Origin: CBDCVD01 sp965224015
GTDB lineage: Bacteria > Pseudomonadota > Alphaproteobacteria > Rhizobiales > CBDCVD01
Direction of reading: 5' to 3'
Length of the DNA: 64,000 nucleotides
Assembly (NCBI GenBank): GCA_965224015.1
Contig: OZ245032.1
Span: forward strand, 1,488,001 to 1,552,000
Part shown: positions 52,299-60,925 of the stretch, one piece after another
Layout: every line of letters begins with the position of its first letter
How positions within the stretch are numbered: the stretch's first letter is position 1
Notes under the pieces: model-generated
Seen by the model: only the letters and a program-made list of their open reading frames with translations
The model's database searches: none
Told to the model about the DNA's origin: nothing
Made by a program: the position numbers and the translations under genes

Positions 52299-52999
52299 GC
52301 CTTCTCGACATGCGCAATCTCACCGCCGGATACACAGAGGCCGATATTCTGTTCGACCTGTCCTTGCGAGTGGAGCAAAACGAGATCGTGGTGATTATCG
52401 GCCCCAACGGCGCGGGCAAATCAACGGCCATGCGCGCCGTGTTTGGCTTGTTGCATGTGCGCCAGGGCACAATCACGTTCGATGGTGCCGATATTACCAC
52501 ATGGCGCCCCAATGCCATCGCCGAGCAGGGCGTCTCTTACGTGCCTCAGGTTGACAATATTTTTCCCTCCATGACCATTGAGGAAAACCTGGAAATGGGC
52601 GCCTTTCTCTTGCGCAGCGGTCTTGGAGAGCTTAAAGCCAATGTCTATAATCTGTTCCCGCCGCTGCGCGACAAAAAACACGATCTGGCGGGCGCACTTT
52701 CGGGCGGTTTGCGGCAGATGGTGGCGATGGGACGCGCGCTCATGCTGGAGCCTAAGCTCATTTTGCTTGATGAGCCAACAGCGGGCCTGTCGCCGAAATA
52801 TATGGATCAGATCTTTCACATCGTAAAGGACCTGAACGATTATGGGGTGGCGATCCTGATGGTAGAGCAAAACGCCAAACAGGCGCTGCGCATCGCCGAT
52901 CGCGGCTATGTCCTGGCAACAGGACGCAATCGGTTTGAGGATACGGGTAAGGCGCTTCTCAATAACCAGCAAATGGCCGCATTGTTCTTTGGCGGCTGA
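52295..52999 (+). CDS. livF: Branched-chain-type ABC transporter ATPase LivF
   Basis: A 234-residue cassette: Walker A GPNGAGKS, signature LSGGLRQMVAMG, Walker B LILLDEPTAG, and switch region LMVEQNAKQAL. The start ATGA overlaps the livG stop. It pairs with LivG to power the transporter. Confidence 0.92.
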   Translation: MSLLDMRNLTAGYTEADILFDLSLRVEQNEIVVIIGPNGAGKSTAMRAVFGLLHVRQGTITFDGADITTWRPNAIAEQGVSYVPQVDNIFPSMTIEENLEMGAFLLRSGLGELKANVYNLFPPLRDKKHDLAGALSGGLRQMVAMGRALMLEPKLILLDEPTAGLSPKYMDQIFHIVKDLNDYGVAILMVEQNAKQALRIADRGYVLATGRNRFEDTGKALLNNQQMAALFFGG

Positions 53000-53044
53000 G
53001 GGCTTCGACAGCCCCTGGACGCAAATCATATCAACGGGATTGCG

Positions 53045-53929
53045 ATGGAATTTATCAATTTTTACGTTATGCCGGGCCTGCTGTCCGGGTGCATTTATGC
53101 CCTTGGGGCAATCGGCGTAACGTTGATTTTTGGCGTCTTGCGGTTTGCCCATTTGGCCCATGGGGATATGCTAACCTTTGGTGGCTTTGTGGGGTTGGCG
53201 TTCGTACAGACGCTGGGGATTTCTCCCTACATGGCCTTGCCTCTGGCAATGGTAGGCGGGGCCATGGTAGCGGTGGCCATTGATGAGACCTTTTATTCGC
53301 GCCTGCGCACACGTCCTGCGATTATTGTCGTGATGTCATCATTGGGTGTGGCGCTTATGTTGCGGGCTTTGGTGTTGACGATCTGGGGCGCCGATCCCTT
53401 TCTCTATGTCAAAGGCATCCAACGCCCCAACGATATTGCTGGTCTGCTTGTTAAAAATCGCGAACTGGTTATTCTGGGTGCGACGGCTGTGCTGGTCCTG
53501 GTTCTCCACATATTTTTGACACGCACCCGCTGGGGAAAGGCCATGCGGGCCATGTCGGACAACCGCCAACTGGCGCAATTTTGCGGCATTGATACCCGCG
53601 CTGTCACCCGATTAACGTGGATCGTTGGCGGTGGTCTGGCGGCGGCGGCGGGGGTGTTCATGGGGCTCAACAATGCGGTTGATTCTCACATGGGCTGGGG
53701 GGCGTTGCTGCCGATCTTTGCCGCCGCCATTCTTGGTGGTGTCGGCAATCCCCTGGGCGCGGCAGCCGGAGGGCTCATTATCGGTCTGGCCGAGGAGCTT
53801 TCGACCTATCCCTTCATCGGTGCAAGTGCGCTCATCTCCCCTGCCTACAAAACCGCTGTCGCTTTTGCCATTCTCGTTGCCCTCCTGTTGTGGCGCCCCA
53901 CGGGATTGTTCAAGGGCAAGGTCCTGTAG
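53045..53929 (+). CDS. livH: Branched-chain-type ABC transporter permease LivH
   Basis: A 294-residue permease with about eight helices and family motifs GAIGVTLIFGVLRFAHLAHGD, LTRTRWGKAMRAMSDNRQLA (coupling loop) and GVGNPLGAAAGGLIIGLAEEL. A GGGAT sequence precedes the ATG. It forms the channel with LivM. Confidence 0.92.
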   Translation: MEFINFYVMPGLLSGCIYALGAIGVTLIFGVLRFAHLAHGDMLTFGGFVGLAFVQTLGISPYMALPLAMVGGAMVAVAIDETFYSRLRTRPAIIVVMSSLGVALMLRALVLTIWGADPFLYVKGIQRPNDIAGLLVKNRELVILGATAVLVLVLHIFLTRTRWGKAMRAMSDNRQLAQFCGIDTRAVTRLTWIVGGGLAAAAGVFMGLNNAVDSHMGWGALLPIFAAAILGGVGNPLGAAAGGLIIGLAEELSTYPFIGASALISPAYKTAVAFAILVALLLWRPTGLFKGKVL

Positions 53930-53950
53930 ATGCGGAAAAGGTGCTGATTG

Positions 53951-54931
53951 ATGACCGGCTACTACCTCTATCTGGTTAGCTTTTTAACCTCAGTGGGCAT
54001 ATTTGCCGTCCTGGCATTGGGGCTTAATATCCAATGGGGCTTTACCGGTTTGTTTAACGTGGGAATTGCCGGATTTTTTGCGGTTGGCGCCTACACCAGC
54101 GCAATATTGACGACACCGGAGAGCAGCAATCATCTGGGTGGTTTCGGATTGCCGATTCTTGTTGGCTGGGTGGCGGCAGCACTGGCGTCAGGGGTGGTGG
54201 CCTTTTTGATCGGCAAGGTCTGCCTGCATCTACGCTCCGACTATTTGGCCATCGGTACGATCGGCATCGCCGAAATTCTGCGTTTGATTATGAAAAACGA
54301 AGACTGGCTCACCAGCGGTGCCAATGGAATTGACAAAATCCCCAGCCCATTTGATGGGTTTGGCCCTGTTATGACGCAATCCCTGTACCTTGCGCTGGTG
54401 CTCGGTGTGGTAGTGATTGTATACGTTGCCAGTGAGGCGCAAATTCGCGCACCGTGGGGGCGGATGATGCGGGCCATTCGCGATCGCGAGGTTGCCGCGG
54501 CGGCAATGGGCAAGGACATCGACGCGCGCCGTCTTGAGGCGTTTATTCTGGGAGCGATGATCATGGGGCTTGCGGGCGCTTTGCAGGCGCATTTTTTCAA
54601 ATTCTTCGCCCCTGAATCGAGCGACCCGATGATCGCCACGTTTCTCGTGTGGGTGATGTTGATTCTCGGCGGCAGTGGCAACAACCGAGGCGCCATTCTT
54701 GGCGCTTTGCTTGTTTGGGCAATCTGGTCAGCCACCGAGTTTATAACGCAAAACCTGCTACCCGGCGAATACGCCATTACAGCCGCTTATTTTCGTATGT
54801 TCTTGATTGGCTTTGTGCTACAAGTCATTTTGATCCTGCGCCCGGAGGGAATTTTACCCGAGCCGGAGGCGCAAATCCGCGCATCAGGCGATGATACACA
54901 GGAACAGGTTCGTCATTCACGCATCGATTGA
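53951..54931 (+). CDS. livM: Branched-chain-type ABC transporter permease LivM
   Basis: A 326-residue permease: NIQWGFTGLFNVGIAGFFAVG, LRSDYLAIGTIGIAEILRL, coupling loop GRMMRAIRDREVAAAAMGKD, and ILGGSGNNRGAILGAL. ATG at 53951 is chosen over a TTG one codon earlier. It lies 21 bases after livH. Confidence 0.92.
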   Translation: MTGYYLYLVSFLTSVGIFAVLALGLNIQWGFTGLFNVGIAGFFAVGAYTSAILTTPESSNHLGGFGLPILVGWVAAALASGVVAFLIGKVCLHLRSDYLAIGTIGIAEILRLIMKNEDWLTSGANGIDKIPSPFDGFGPVMTQSLYLALVLGVVVIVYVASEAQIRAPWGRMMRAIRDREVAAAAMGKDIDARRLEAFILGAMIMGLAGALQAHFFKFFAPESSDPMIATFLVWVMLILGGSGNNRGAILGALLVWAIWSATEFITQNLLPGEYAITAAYFRMFLIGFVLQVILILRPEGILPEPEAQIRASGDDTQEQVRHSRID

Positions 54932-54967
54932 CTATAATGACGTGAAATTTGTTAGGAGGAGAGAACG

Positions 54968-56170
54968 ATGATAAGGAAACGAATAGCCGCCGTGGGTCTG
55001 GCTTTGGCCGTGAGTCTCGGCACGGCGATGGCCGATGAGGTCAAGGTGGGTTTTGCGGGCGGTATCACCGGCCCCATCGCGTCCCTGGCCCCCCCGATTC
55101 TGCAGGCTGCTCAGATGGCCATTGATGAATACAACGCTGCTGTGGGCGATGAGGGGTTGAAAATCGCGGTTGTGACCGGCGACAGCCAGTGTAATCCGCA
55201 AGCCGCGGTGGACACAGTGACGAAAATGGTGAACGTGGACCAAGTCGCCGCCGTCTTTGGACCCATGTGCTCAGGCGCCACCATTGCCGCTGCAAATTCA
55301 GTAACCATTCCCAACAATGTTGCGATTCTGTCGGCAACGGCCACCGCACCGGAGGTAACGAACCTTGATGACAGGGACCTGGTGTTTCGCGTCGCCCCCT
55401 CGGACGACTATCAAGGCAAGATTTCGGCCGAATATGTTTACAACACCATGGGTAAAAGAAAGGTCGCCGTTACCTACGTCAACAACGACTATGGCAAGGG
55501 CCTGAACAAGGCGTTTCTCGCCCGCTTTGCCGAACTCGGCGGTGAGATTACCGGCACAAGCGCTCACGAAGACAAAAAACAGACCTACCGTTCCGATCTG
55601 GCCACATTGGCCAAAGGCGGCGCCGATACGCTGGTGATCTTTGCCTACGGAGAGGGATCGGGCCTGACAATCCTGCGCGAGTCCCTGGAAAACGGACTGT
55701 TTAAGGCGTTTGTCGGTGGCGATGGTATGAAGAGCGACAAGGTGATCAGCGAATTGGGCGCCGACAATCTGAAAACCTTTACGGTCACCCATCCTTTTAC
55801 TGATAAAGCCGAAAACTCCTGGGATGCATTTGAAAAGGCCTTTATTGCCCGCAAAGGAGATCCGAACTCAACGTTCGTTGGTCAGGGCTACGACGCGGGC
55901 ATGATCCTCGCTCTGGCCATTGCCAAGGCCGGTGGTGGTGATCGTGCTGCTGTTGCCAAAGCGATCCGCGACGTGGCGACGGAGCCGGGTGAGATCGTTC
56001 GCCCCGGTGAAATCAAAAAGGCGCTGCAATTGATAAAGAACGGCAAGGCCATTGATTATTCGGGGGCGACCGGGTTTCATGACTTTGACAAAAATGGCGA
56101 TGTTGGCGGCACCTATGCGGTAAACGTCGTCAAAGACGACAAATACGTACAAACGGCGATCTTAAAATAA
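54968..56170 (+). CDS. Periplasmic ligand-binding protein of the liv-type transporter
   Basis: A 400-residue exported protein with signal peptide (IAAVGLALAVSLGTAMA, cut before DEVKVGFAGG). Type I periplasmic binding fold with the GITGPIAS start, AAVFGPMCSGATIAA, and FRVAPSDDYQGKISAEYV. GGAGGAGAGAACG precedes ATG, a strong ribosome site as usual for binding proteins. Ligand not readable; location opposite kynU and an amidohydrolase suggests an aromatic amino-acid derivative. Confidence 0.9.
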   Translation: MIRKRIAAVGLALAVSLGTAMADEVKVGFAGGITGPIASLAPPILQAAQMAIDEYNAAVGDEGLKIAVVTGDSQCNPQAAVDTVTKMVNVDQVAAVFGPMCSGATIAAANSVTIPNNVAILSATATAPEVTNLDDRDLVFRVAPSDDYQGKISAEYVYNTMGKRKVAVTYVNNDYGKGLNKAFLARFAELGGEITGTSAHEDKKQTYRSDLATLAKGGADTLVIFAYGEGSGLTILRESLENGLFKAFVGGDGMKSDKVISELGADNLKTFTVTHPFTDKAENSWDAFEKAFIARKGDPNSTFVGQGYDAGMILALAIAKAGGGDRAAVAKAIRDVATEPGEIVRPGEIKKALQLIKNGKAIDYSGATGFHDFDKNGDVGGTYAVNVVKDDKYVQTAILK

Positions 56171-56201
56171 TCTCTTGAATGATTGTTTCGTGATTGTTGC
56201 T

Positions 56202-56229
56202 GCCATCGCTGCTTGTTTTCGGCGATGGC
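56202..56229 (+). terminator. Candidate terminator after the liv operon
   Basis: GCCATCGC and GCGATGGC form an 8-bp stem around a loop of 12 bases, followed by GGCTTCGTTTTG. It lies 32 bases after the stop of the binding-protein gene. The T-run is short, so it may be only partly effective. Confidence 0.5.
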
Positions 56230-56293
56230 GGCTTCGTTTTGTCTGGAACATTTTGTTGTTCGGTCGAACCAAAAAGGGCTTGGGAAGTCTCCC

Positions 56294-57427
56294 ATGAAGT
56301 TCTGGCTCATTGTCGCAACCTGTTGTTTGTGTGGGGTGGCGTTTGCAAAAAGCGCGCAAGCGCGTGATAGAACCAGCAAGACTGTTGGCCCTGCGCAAAT
56401 TACCGCCTCGCGGCCACAACTGGTTTTCAACGTTGACACAGGGGCTGTGATCCGTGCGCGTCATGTGAACCAGAGCTGGTATCCCGCATCACTTACCAAA
56501 TTGATGACCGCCTATGTGACGTTCGAGGCGATCAAAAGCCGAGCTCTCAAGCCCGGCGATCGGGTGCGCGTGTCCAAGCGCGCGCATAATCAGCCGCCAA
56601 GCCGAACGGGTCTTTCCGTGGGAGTCGAGGTCCGTGTGCAGGACGCGCTGAAGCTCCTCATTGTCAAATCGGCCAATGATATTGCTGTGGCTTTGGCTGA
56701 GCGAGTGGCGGGCAGTGAGGCCGCATTTGTTGGACGTATGAACCAGGCCGCGGCACGCCTTGGCATGAACAACACGCGCTTTATCAACCCCCATGGGCTT
56801 CCGGGCAAGGGGCAATATACCACAGCCCACGACCTCGGACTGCTGGCACGGGCGCTCCTTCGCGATTATCCGCAACACGCAAGTCTGTTTGCCCTATCAG
56901 CTGTTGCGCTGGACGATAAAGTTCTGCGCTCTCACAACAGTCTGCTGTTGACCTATCCAGGGGCTACGGGAATGAAGACCGGGTTTATCTGTGCTGCGGG
57001 CTATAACCTTGTCGCTAGCGCGCGGCGCGGCCGCACCCACATTGTTGCTATCGTCCTGGGTGCAGATGGTCCGATTGCACGGGAGAGAATGGCAGAAAAA
57101 TTACTGGATCTTGGCTTCAGCAAGCCGCGGCGAACGGGTGTGACGTTGGCGCGCCTGCGATTTTCCACAAATGCGCCCACCCAAACGTCTGTCCGCCCGC
57201 CAAATTTGCGCGCACGGATCTGCTCTGCGGAAATGGCCGCCAGGCGCAAGGCTGCACGCAAAGCCAAACAGGATGCCATTTTCAAGGCCCTTGTTTATCC
57301 CGCGCGTCCTGCCGAAGTTTCCAGATTTTCAGGTCTTTCAGCATTCATCAGTGCGAACCGCCACATATTCGGTAACCGGCGATTATCGCAACTGGCGCGC
57401 ATCAAAGTGTATGAGGCGGACAGATGA
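56294..57427 (+). CDS. D-alanyl-D-alanine carboxypeptidase (class A low-mass PBP, DacA type)
   Basis: A 377-residue exported serine peptidase (S11). The signal peptide reaches about residue 23. Catalytic motifs are S66-L-T-K69 (SLTKLMT), S126-A-N (KSANDIA) and K228-T-G (GMKTGFI). It trims the last D-Ala from peptidoglycan stem peptides. The C-terminal 100 residues are basic and not like the usual DacA membrane anchor. The ATG at 56294 has GGGAAG upstream. The stop overlaps the next possible ATG. Confidence 0.9.
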   Translation: MKFWLIVATCCLCGVAFAKSAQARDRTSKTVGPAQITASRPQLVFNVDTGAVIRARHVNQSWYPASLTKLMTAYVTFEAIKSRALKPGDRVRVSKRAHNQPPSRTGLSVGVEVRVQDALKLLIVKSANDIAVALAERVAGSEAAFVGRMNQAAARLGMNNTRFINPHGLPGKGQYTTAHDLGLLARALLRDYPQHASLFALSAVALDDKVLRSHNSLLLTYPGATGMKTGFICAAGYNLVASARRGRTHIVAIVLGADGPIARERMAEKLLDLGFSKPRRTGVTLARLRFSTNAPTQTSVRPPNLRARICSAEMAARRKAARKAKQDAIFKALVYPARPAEVSRFSGLSAFISANRHIFGNRRLSQLARIKVYEADR

Positions 57428-57471
57428 ACAGACGCTCCCACCGAATTATCAAGGATGTAAGGAGACTTGCC

Positions 57472-58479
57472 GTGAAAGCCTATGTAGTGGACAGTTATGG
57501 CCAAGATGCCCGCTTTCGTGAAGTTCAGATTGCAGAACCCACCTTAAAACCGGGTCATGTCATCATCGACGTGAAGGCCAGCAGTCTTAACCCGGTTGAT
57601 CACAAAATCCTCACCCTTGATGTGCCTGTTCGTCCCGAACCTCCGGCTATTCTGCATATGGATGTGGCAGGCATTGTCAGCCAGGTCGGCGAGGGCGTAA
57701 GCGGATTTAAAATCGGAGACGCGGTTTATGGATGCGCTGGAGGCTTGCAGGGAGCAGGCGGCAAAATCGACGGAGCCCTGGCCGACTTTATGCTCGCCGA
57801 TGCCTCTTTGTTGGCGCAAAAGCCAAAAAGCCTGGACTTTGCCACGAGCGCAGCTCTGCCCCTTGTCAGCATCACCGCCTGGCAAGCCCTCATGGATCGG
57901 GTGAACATCGGTCCTGACGATCGCGTTCTCGTCCACGCGGCTACCGGCGGCGTGGGCCATATTGGCGCGCAACTGGCAAAGCAGGCCGGTGCGCAGGTGT
58001 TTGCCACGGTGTCAACGCCGGAGAAAGCCGCTCTGGCCAAAAGCCTCGGCCTTGAGGATGCAGAGCTTATCTATTATCGCGATGAACCTGTTGACCAGTA
58101 TGTACAGCGTTTGACCAACGGCGAGGGTTTCGATGTGGTATTCGACACCTTGGGCGGCGACAATCTCGAGACTTCCATGCGCGGCGCGCGCAACTATGGG
58201 CAGGTCGTGGGCATAGTGGGTACGAACCGCTACGACCTCAGCACGGCCCATGCGAAAAGCCTGAGCCTGCACTTTGTGTTTATGCTTTTGCCCATGCTGA
58301 CCGGTGTGGGGCGCGCCCATCACGGCTATATTTTAACTGAGATCGCCAAGCGGGTTGACCGGGGCGAGCTTAAGCCCCTCGTGCACCCGCAACACTTTAC
58401 ATTTTCGCAAGCCAACGAGGCGCACGCCCTTTACGCCCGCAACGGCCATACCGGCAAGATCGTCCTTGTGAACGCCTAG
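57472..58479 (+). CDS. Zinc-free alcohol dehydrogenase/quinone oxidoreductase (MDR family)
   Basis: A 335-residue NADPH-dependent MDR protein. It has the SSLNPVDHKILTL and ILHMDVAGIVSQVGEGV strands, VLVHAATGGVGHIGAQLAKQAG as cofactor motif, and VVFDTLGGDNLETSM. Zinc ligands are absent, as in quinone oxidoreductases. GTG at 57472 is chosen because AAGGAG lies seven bases ahead; the ATG at 57424, overlapping the previous stop, would add 16 basic residues. Substrate unknown. Confidence 0.85.
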   Translation: MKAYVVDSYGQDARFREVQIAEPTLKPGHVIIDVKASSLNPVDHKILTLDVPVRPEPPAILHMDVAGIVSQVGEGVSGFKIGDAVYGCAGGLQGAGGKIDGALADFMLADASLLAQKPKSLDFATSAALPLVSITAWQALMDRVNIGPDDRVLVHAATGGVGHIGAQLAKQAGAQVFATVSTPEKAALAKSLGLEDAELIYYRDEPVDQYVQRLTNGEGFDVVFDTLGGDNLETSMRGARNYGQVVGIVGTNRYDLSTAHAKSLSLHFVFMLLPMLTGVGRAHHGYILTEIAKRVDRGELKPLVHPQHFTFSQANEAHALYARNGHTGKIVLVNA

Positions 58480-58577
58480 GGCATCGGGCGTTTAAATTGC
58501 AGCAATAACCCTAGTTATGGATAAGGGACTTTTTCTCAGGTTTTATCGGTTCATGTCTATACGAAAGGCGCTACCAG

Positions 58578-58711
58578 CCATTTATCTGATCATGAGCCCT
58601 GACCCCGGCGGCTGCGGTGTGTCAAGGGCTGCTCACGCGCCGCCTTTGGCGGTTCTTGAACCCTTGACACACAGCAAAGCCGCCGGAAAAAAGCAATGAC
58701 CAGATAAATGG
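58578..58711. repeat. Family-E hairpin element, copy 1
   Basis: A 134-bp imperfect palindrome. Outer ends CCATTTATCTG and CAGATAAATGG pair; the inner arms CCGGCGGCTGCGGTGTG and CACACAGCAAAGCCGCCGG pair; then TGTCAAGGG pairs with CCCTTGACA. The core is CGCGCCGCCTTTGGCGG. The related copy at 60976-61106 has the same outer ends and core but different inner arms that also pair with each other. Confidence 0.8.
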
Positions 58712-58732
58712 AAACGTCTATTTGCGACCTGG

Positions 58733-58803
58733 CCAGCCCACTCCCCCTCCCAACCACCCATAGGGTACCGTTGTGCGGGTGGTTGGGAGGGGGAGTGGGC
58801 TGG
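58733..58803. repeat. Perfect 27-bp inverted repeat
   Basis: The arms 58733-58759 and 58777-58803 (starting CCAGCCCACTCC and ending GGAGTGGGCTGG) are perfectly complementary, with a 17-base spacer. Strong as a hairpin but without T tract. A partial relative, GAGGGGGAGTGGGC, is at 62884-62896. Confidence 0.85.
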
Positions 58804-59114
58804 TGATGCCCGTTCATGGAGATGCACAAATGGCTTCACGGGCTGAAAAAGGATAAAGAGGCCACAGTGCAAGGCCCCATTTTCGTCTTTCTCTTATCCG
58901 GAACCGGGGTTGTTGTTGCAAATTAAACGCCCGACGCTCACATCTAGAGGATTCGTATTCGTATCCCTGTTTAGGCTTGCAGGGCCGAGGAAAGTCATCT
59001 ATAAACGTCGCCCCCAGCCAGAAGCGAGGCATGTTTAGCGGTCGGACTTCGTGAATGTCCGCTGGCGCAGGCGGCCCTGCCAGCCCTGTGTACCAAATGT
59101 GATCGCAGGCTGGG

Positions 59115-59186
59115 TGATTGATAGCTGAATGGTAGAAGCGGCGAACTAAGACTTCGCAATTATGGGTTCGAGTCCCATTCAATCAT
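59115..59186 (+). tRNA. tRNA-like gene 1, anticodon AAG (Leu codon), non-canonical
   Basis: A full cloverleaf can be drawn: acceptor TGATTGA/TCAATCA (7 of 7 pairs), D arm GCTG-AATGGTAG-AAGC, anticodon arm GCGAA-CTAAGAC-TTCGC, a four-base variable loop, and T arm ATGGG-TTCGAGT-CCCAT. The anticodon reads AAG. A leucine tRNA should have a long variable arm, and A34 is rare in bacteria, so identity is doubtful. The 3' CCA is not encoded. It overlaps the next tRNA-like gene. Confidence 0.6.
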
Positions 59187-59257
59187 TGATGTAGCTCAAT
59201 TGGTAGAGCATCAGATTAGGGATCTGAGGGTAGAGGGTTCGATTCCCTCCATCTCCA
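59185..59257 (+). tRNA. tRNA-like gene 2, anticodon AGG (Pro codon), imperfect acceptor stem
   Basis: D arm GCTC-AATTGGTA-GAGC, anticodon arm TCAGA-TTAGGGA-TCTGA, five-base variable loop and T arm GAGGG-TTCGATT-CCCTC are all well formed. The acceptor stem pairs only GATG/CATC; the first three bases are ATT where GGA would complete the stem with TCC. No CCA is encoded. The first bases lie inside the 3' end of tRNA-like gene 1. It may be a tRNA pseudogene truncated by the junction, or a tRNA repaired after transcription. Confidence 0.6.
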
Positions 59258-59603
59258 TCCACAACCCTAAACCGGTTGTACGGATATGATGACTGGCGCG
59301 TCCTGGACGTGCTGGAATTGGGTGTCGGGATCGGCTTGCCGGACCAGCGCGCAACCCGAGTGCCCGAGGGCGCCTGGGAAACGCCTGATTCGGTCATTAC
59401 GCTGAGCCGGCCAATGGTGACGATCAGGACGGGGGCATTGCCAGCAGCGGGTGGCGCGCGGCGCTTGGCGCCGCCAAAACCTGATGTTCGCATGCCTTCC
59501 TCGCTGTTCCGCTCCCGGCGGCCTGTCAGGCGCAATGCCAGCCGACCCCGGCATTCGCTATTGCGTCGCTTTTTGGCATGATTGGCAATTGGTGCATCGG
59601 ATT

Positions 59604-59706
59604 ATACCAGCGGTATTGCCTTTATAGACACGCCGACTGGTGTACGGCCTTGATAACATACTTGCTTGACGCTAAGCCATGAGTCATTGTTAAAGACCCT
59701 TGGTAT
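59604..59706. repeat. Family-B dispersed repeat, copy 3 (inverted)
   Basis: A 103-bp copy running from ATACCAGCGGTATTGCC to ACCCTTGGTAT, opposite in direction to the copies at 3285 and 19339. It abuts a family-C element with no base between them. Confidence 0.8.
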
Positions 59707-59769
59707 TATAGCAAAATGCATTTAAGTGGAATGATCGGCACTCCCGTATTCTTCTCACATTTTGCTATA
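59707..59769. repeat. Family-C short inverted-repeat element, copy 2
   Basis: The unit runs from TATAGCAAAATGCATTTAAG to CACATTTTGCTATA (63 bp). Its right end lies 13 bases before the slipin ATG, so that the ribosome site GAGGAATG follows it directly. It may supply part of the promoter or leader. Confidence 0.8.
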
Positions 59770-59782
59770 GAGGAATGAAGCC

Positions 59783-60925
59783 ATGAAATATAAACCGCTT
59801 TACCGAATCTTCGGTATCGAAAGCTTTATCGTCAACGAAAACGAGCGCGTTGTTGCACTCAAGAAAGGACGTTTCCGCGGCATTCTGGGCCCTGGCGAGC
59901 ATCGTTTGGCCGGGTTCAGTAACGTTGAACTGGAGTGGCACACGTTGTCCGGCCATGTCTTCGACTCCGACTATGACACGGCACTTTTTCGCGTCGTGCC
60001 GCACGAAGCCAACAAGCACTTGACCGAGATCGTCACAGGAAAACATGAAGTTGGGGTAATATTCCGTGACGGTCGCTTCTATGGCGTGCAAAACCCGGAC
60101 ACCCGTCAGGTCGTCTGGAAGGACGCGGGACCGTGGACCGTCGAGCGCTATGAGGTTGCCGAGACTCCCGATGTTCCACCCCCCTTGGCGAAACGGTTGG
60201 CGCATAAAGCGGTGCCGGAAGAAATCGCCGACATAGAGATCGGCCATGGCAAGGTTGGCTTGCTGTTTGTTGATGGTGTCTACAAGCGTGAACTGCCGCC
60301 GGGGCGCCACATGTTTTGGAACGCCGGTCCCCTGGTTAAAGTCAAGCAGATCGATACGCGCCAGCAGTCCCTTGATGTTAGCGGGCAAGAGGTTTTGACC
60401 AAGGATCGGGTCACGATACGCATTAACCTGACAGCACAGTACCGCATTGCCGATCCGGTAAAGGCGGCTACCGAAATCGCTGACTTCGCCGATGCCCTTT
60501 ACCGGGCGTTGCAGTTGGCATTCCGCAAGGCGCTCGGCGCCAAGACCCTCGATCAGGTCCTGAGCGAGAAGGTCACCATCGACACCGAGGCGACCAAGAA
60601 GGTAGCCGCGAAAATGGCGGCCATTGGCATTGAACTTGGCGATATTACGTTGAAGGACGTTATTCTACCCGGGGAAATGCGTGACATTCTCAACCAGGTT
60701 GTCGCTGCTGAAAAGGAAGCGGAGGCGAATGTAATCCGTCGCCGTGAGGAGACCAACGCCACCCGATCCCTGCTGAACACAGCCAAGGTCATGGCGGACA
60801 ACCCGGTCATGTTGCGCTTGAAGGAACTTGAGGCCCTTGAGGCTATTGCTGGTAAGGTCGAGCGCCTAACGGTCAACAACGGCACAGATGGTCTCTTGAA
60901 TGAGATCGCGCGCTTGCGGGACTAG
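59783..60925 (+). CDS. Slipin/SPFH (band 7) family protein
   Basis: A 380-residue protein. The SPFH domain is seen in the second half (VKVKQIDTRQQSLDVSGQEVLTKDRVTIRINLTAQYRI, then IDTEATKKVAAKMAAIGIELGDITLKDVILP). After it comes a helical region (AAEKEAEANVIRRREETNATRSLLN). The first 170 residues hold an extra beta-rich domain with a repeated RxGR-type pattern (KGRFRGILGPGEHRL; VDGVYKRELPPGRHMF), found in the longer bacterial slipins. There is no clear membrane helix at the N-terminus. Role probably in membrane microdomains or stress. GAGGAATGAAGCC precedes ATG. Confidence 0.85.
   Translation: MKYKPLYRIFGIESFIVNENERVVALKKGRFRGILGPGEHRLAGFSNVELEWHTLSGHVFDSDYDTALFRVVPHEANKHLTEIVTGKHEVGVIFRDGRFYGVQNPDTRQVVWKDAGPWTVERYEVAETPDVPPPLAKRLAHKAVPEEIADIEIGHGKVGLLFVDGVYKRELPPGRHMFWNAGPLVKVKQIDTRQQSLDVSGQEVLTKDRVTIRINLTAQYRIADPVKAATEIADFADALYRALQLAFRKALGAKTLDQVLSEKVTIDTEATKKVAAKMAAIGIELGDITLKDVILPGEMRDILNQVVAAEKEAEANVIRRREETNATRSLLNTAKVMADNPVMLRLKELEALEAIAGKVERLTVNNGTDGLLNEIARLRD

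Larger units (their letters stand above)
58480..59114. other. Gene-free stretch with two large inverted repeats
   Basis: Contains a family-E hairpin (58578-58711) and a perfect 27-bp inverted repeat (58733-58803), entered separately. From 58804 to 59114 only frames antisense to or beside the tRNA-like genes exist and none is credible. Confidence 0.55.
59258..59782. other. Gap after the tRNA-like pair: repeats B and C
   Basis: 59604-59706 is an inverted family-B unit and 59707-59769 a family-C unit directly beside it. Between 59258 and 59603 no gene is supported; frames on both strands lack ribosome sites and known motifs. Confidence 0.5.

Noticed and set aside
58814..59182. 122-residue frame on the minus strand
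   Set aside because: It runs antisense through the tRNA-like gene (MNGTRTHNCEVL is a typical antisense-tRNA peptide) and then through a non-coding stretch.
59179..59535. 118-residue frame on the minus strand and an overlapping plus-strand frame of 101 residues
   Set aside because: The first ends antisense to tRNA-like gene 2, the second has no ribosome site; neither shows a known motif.
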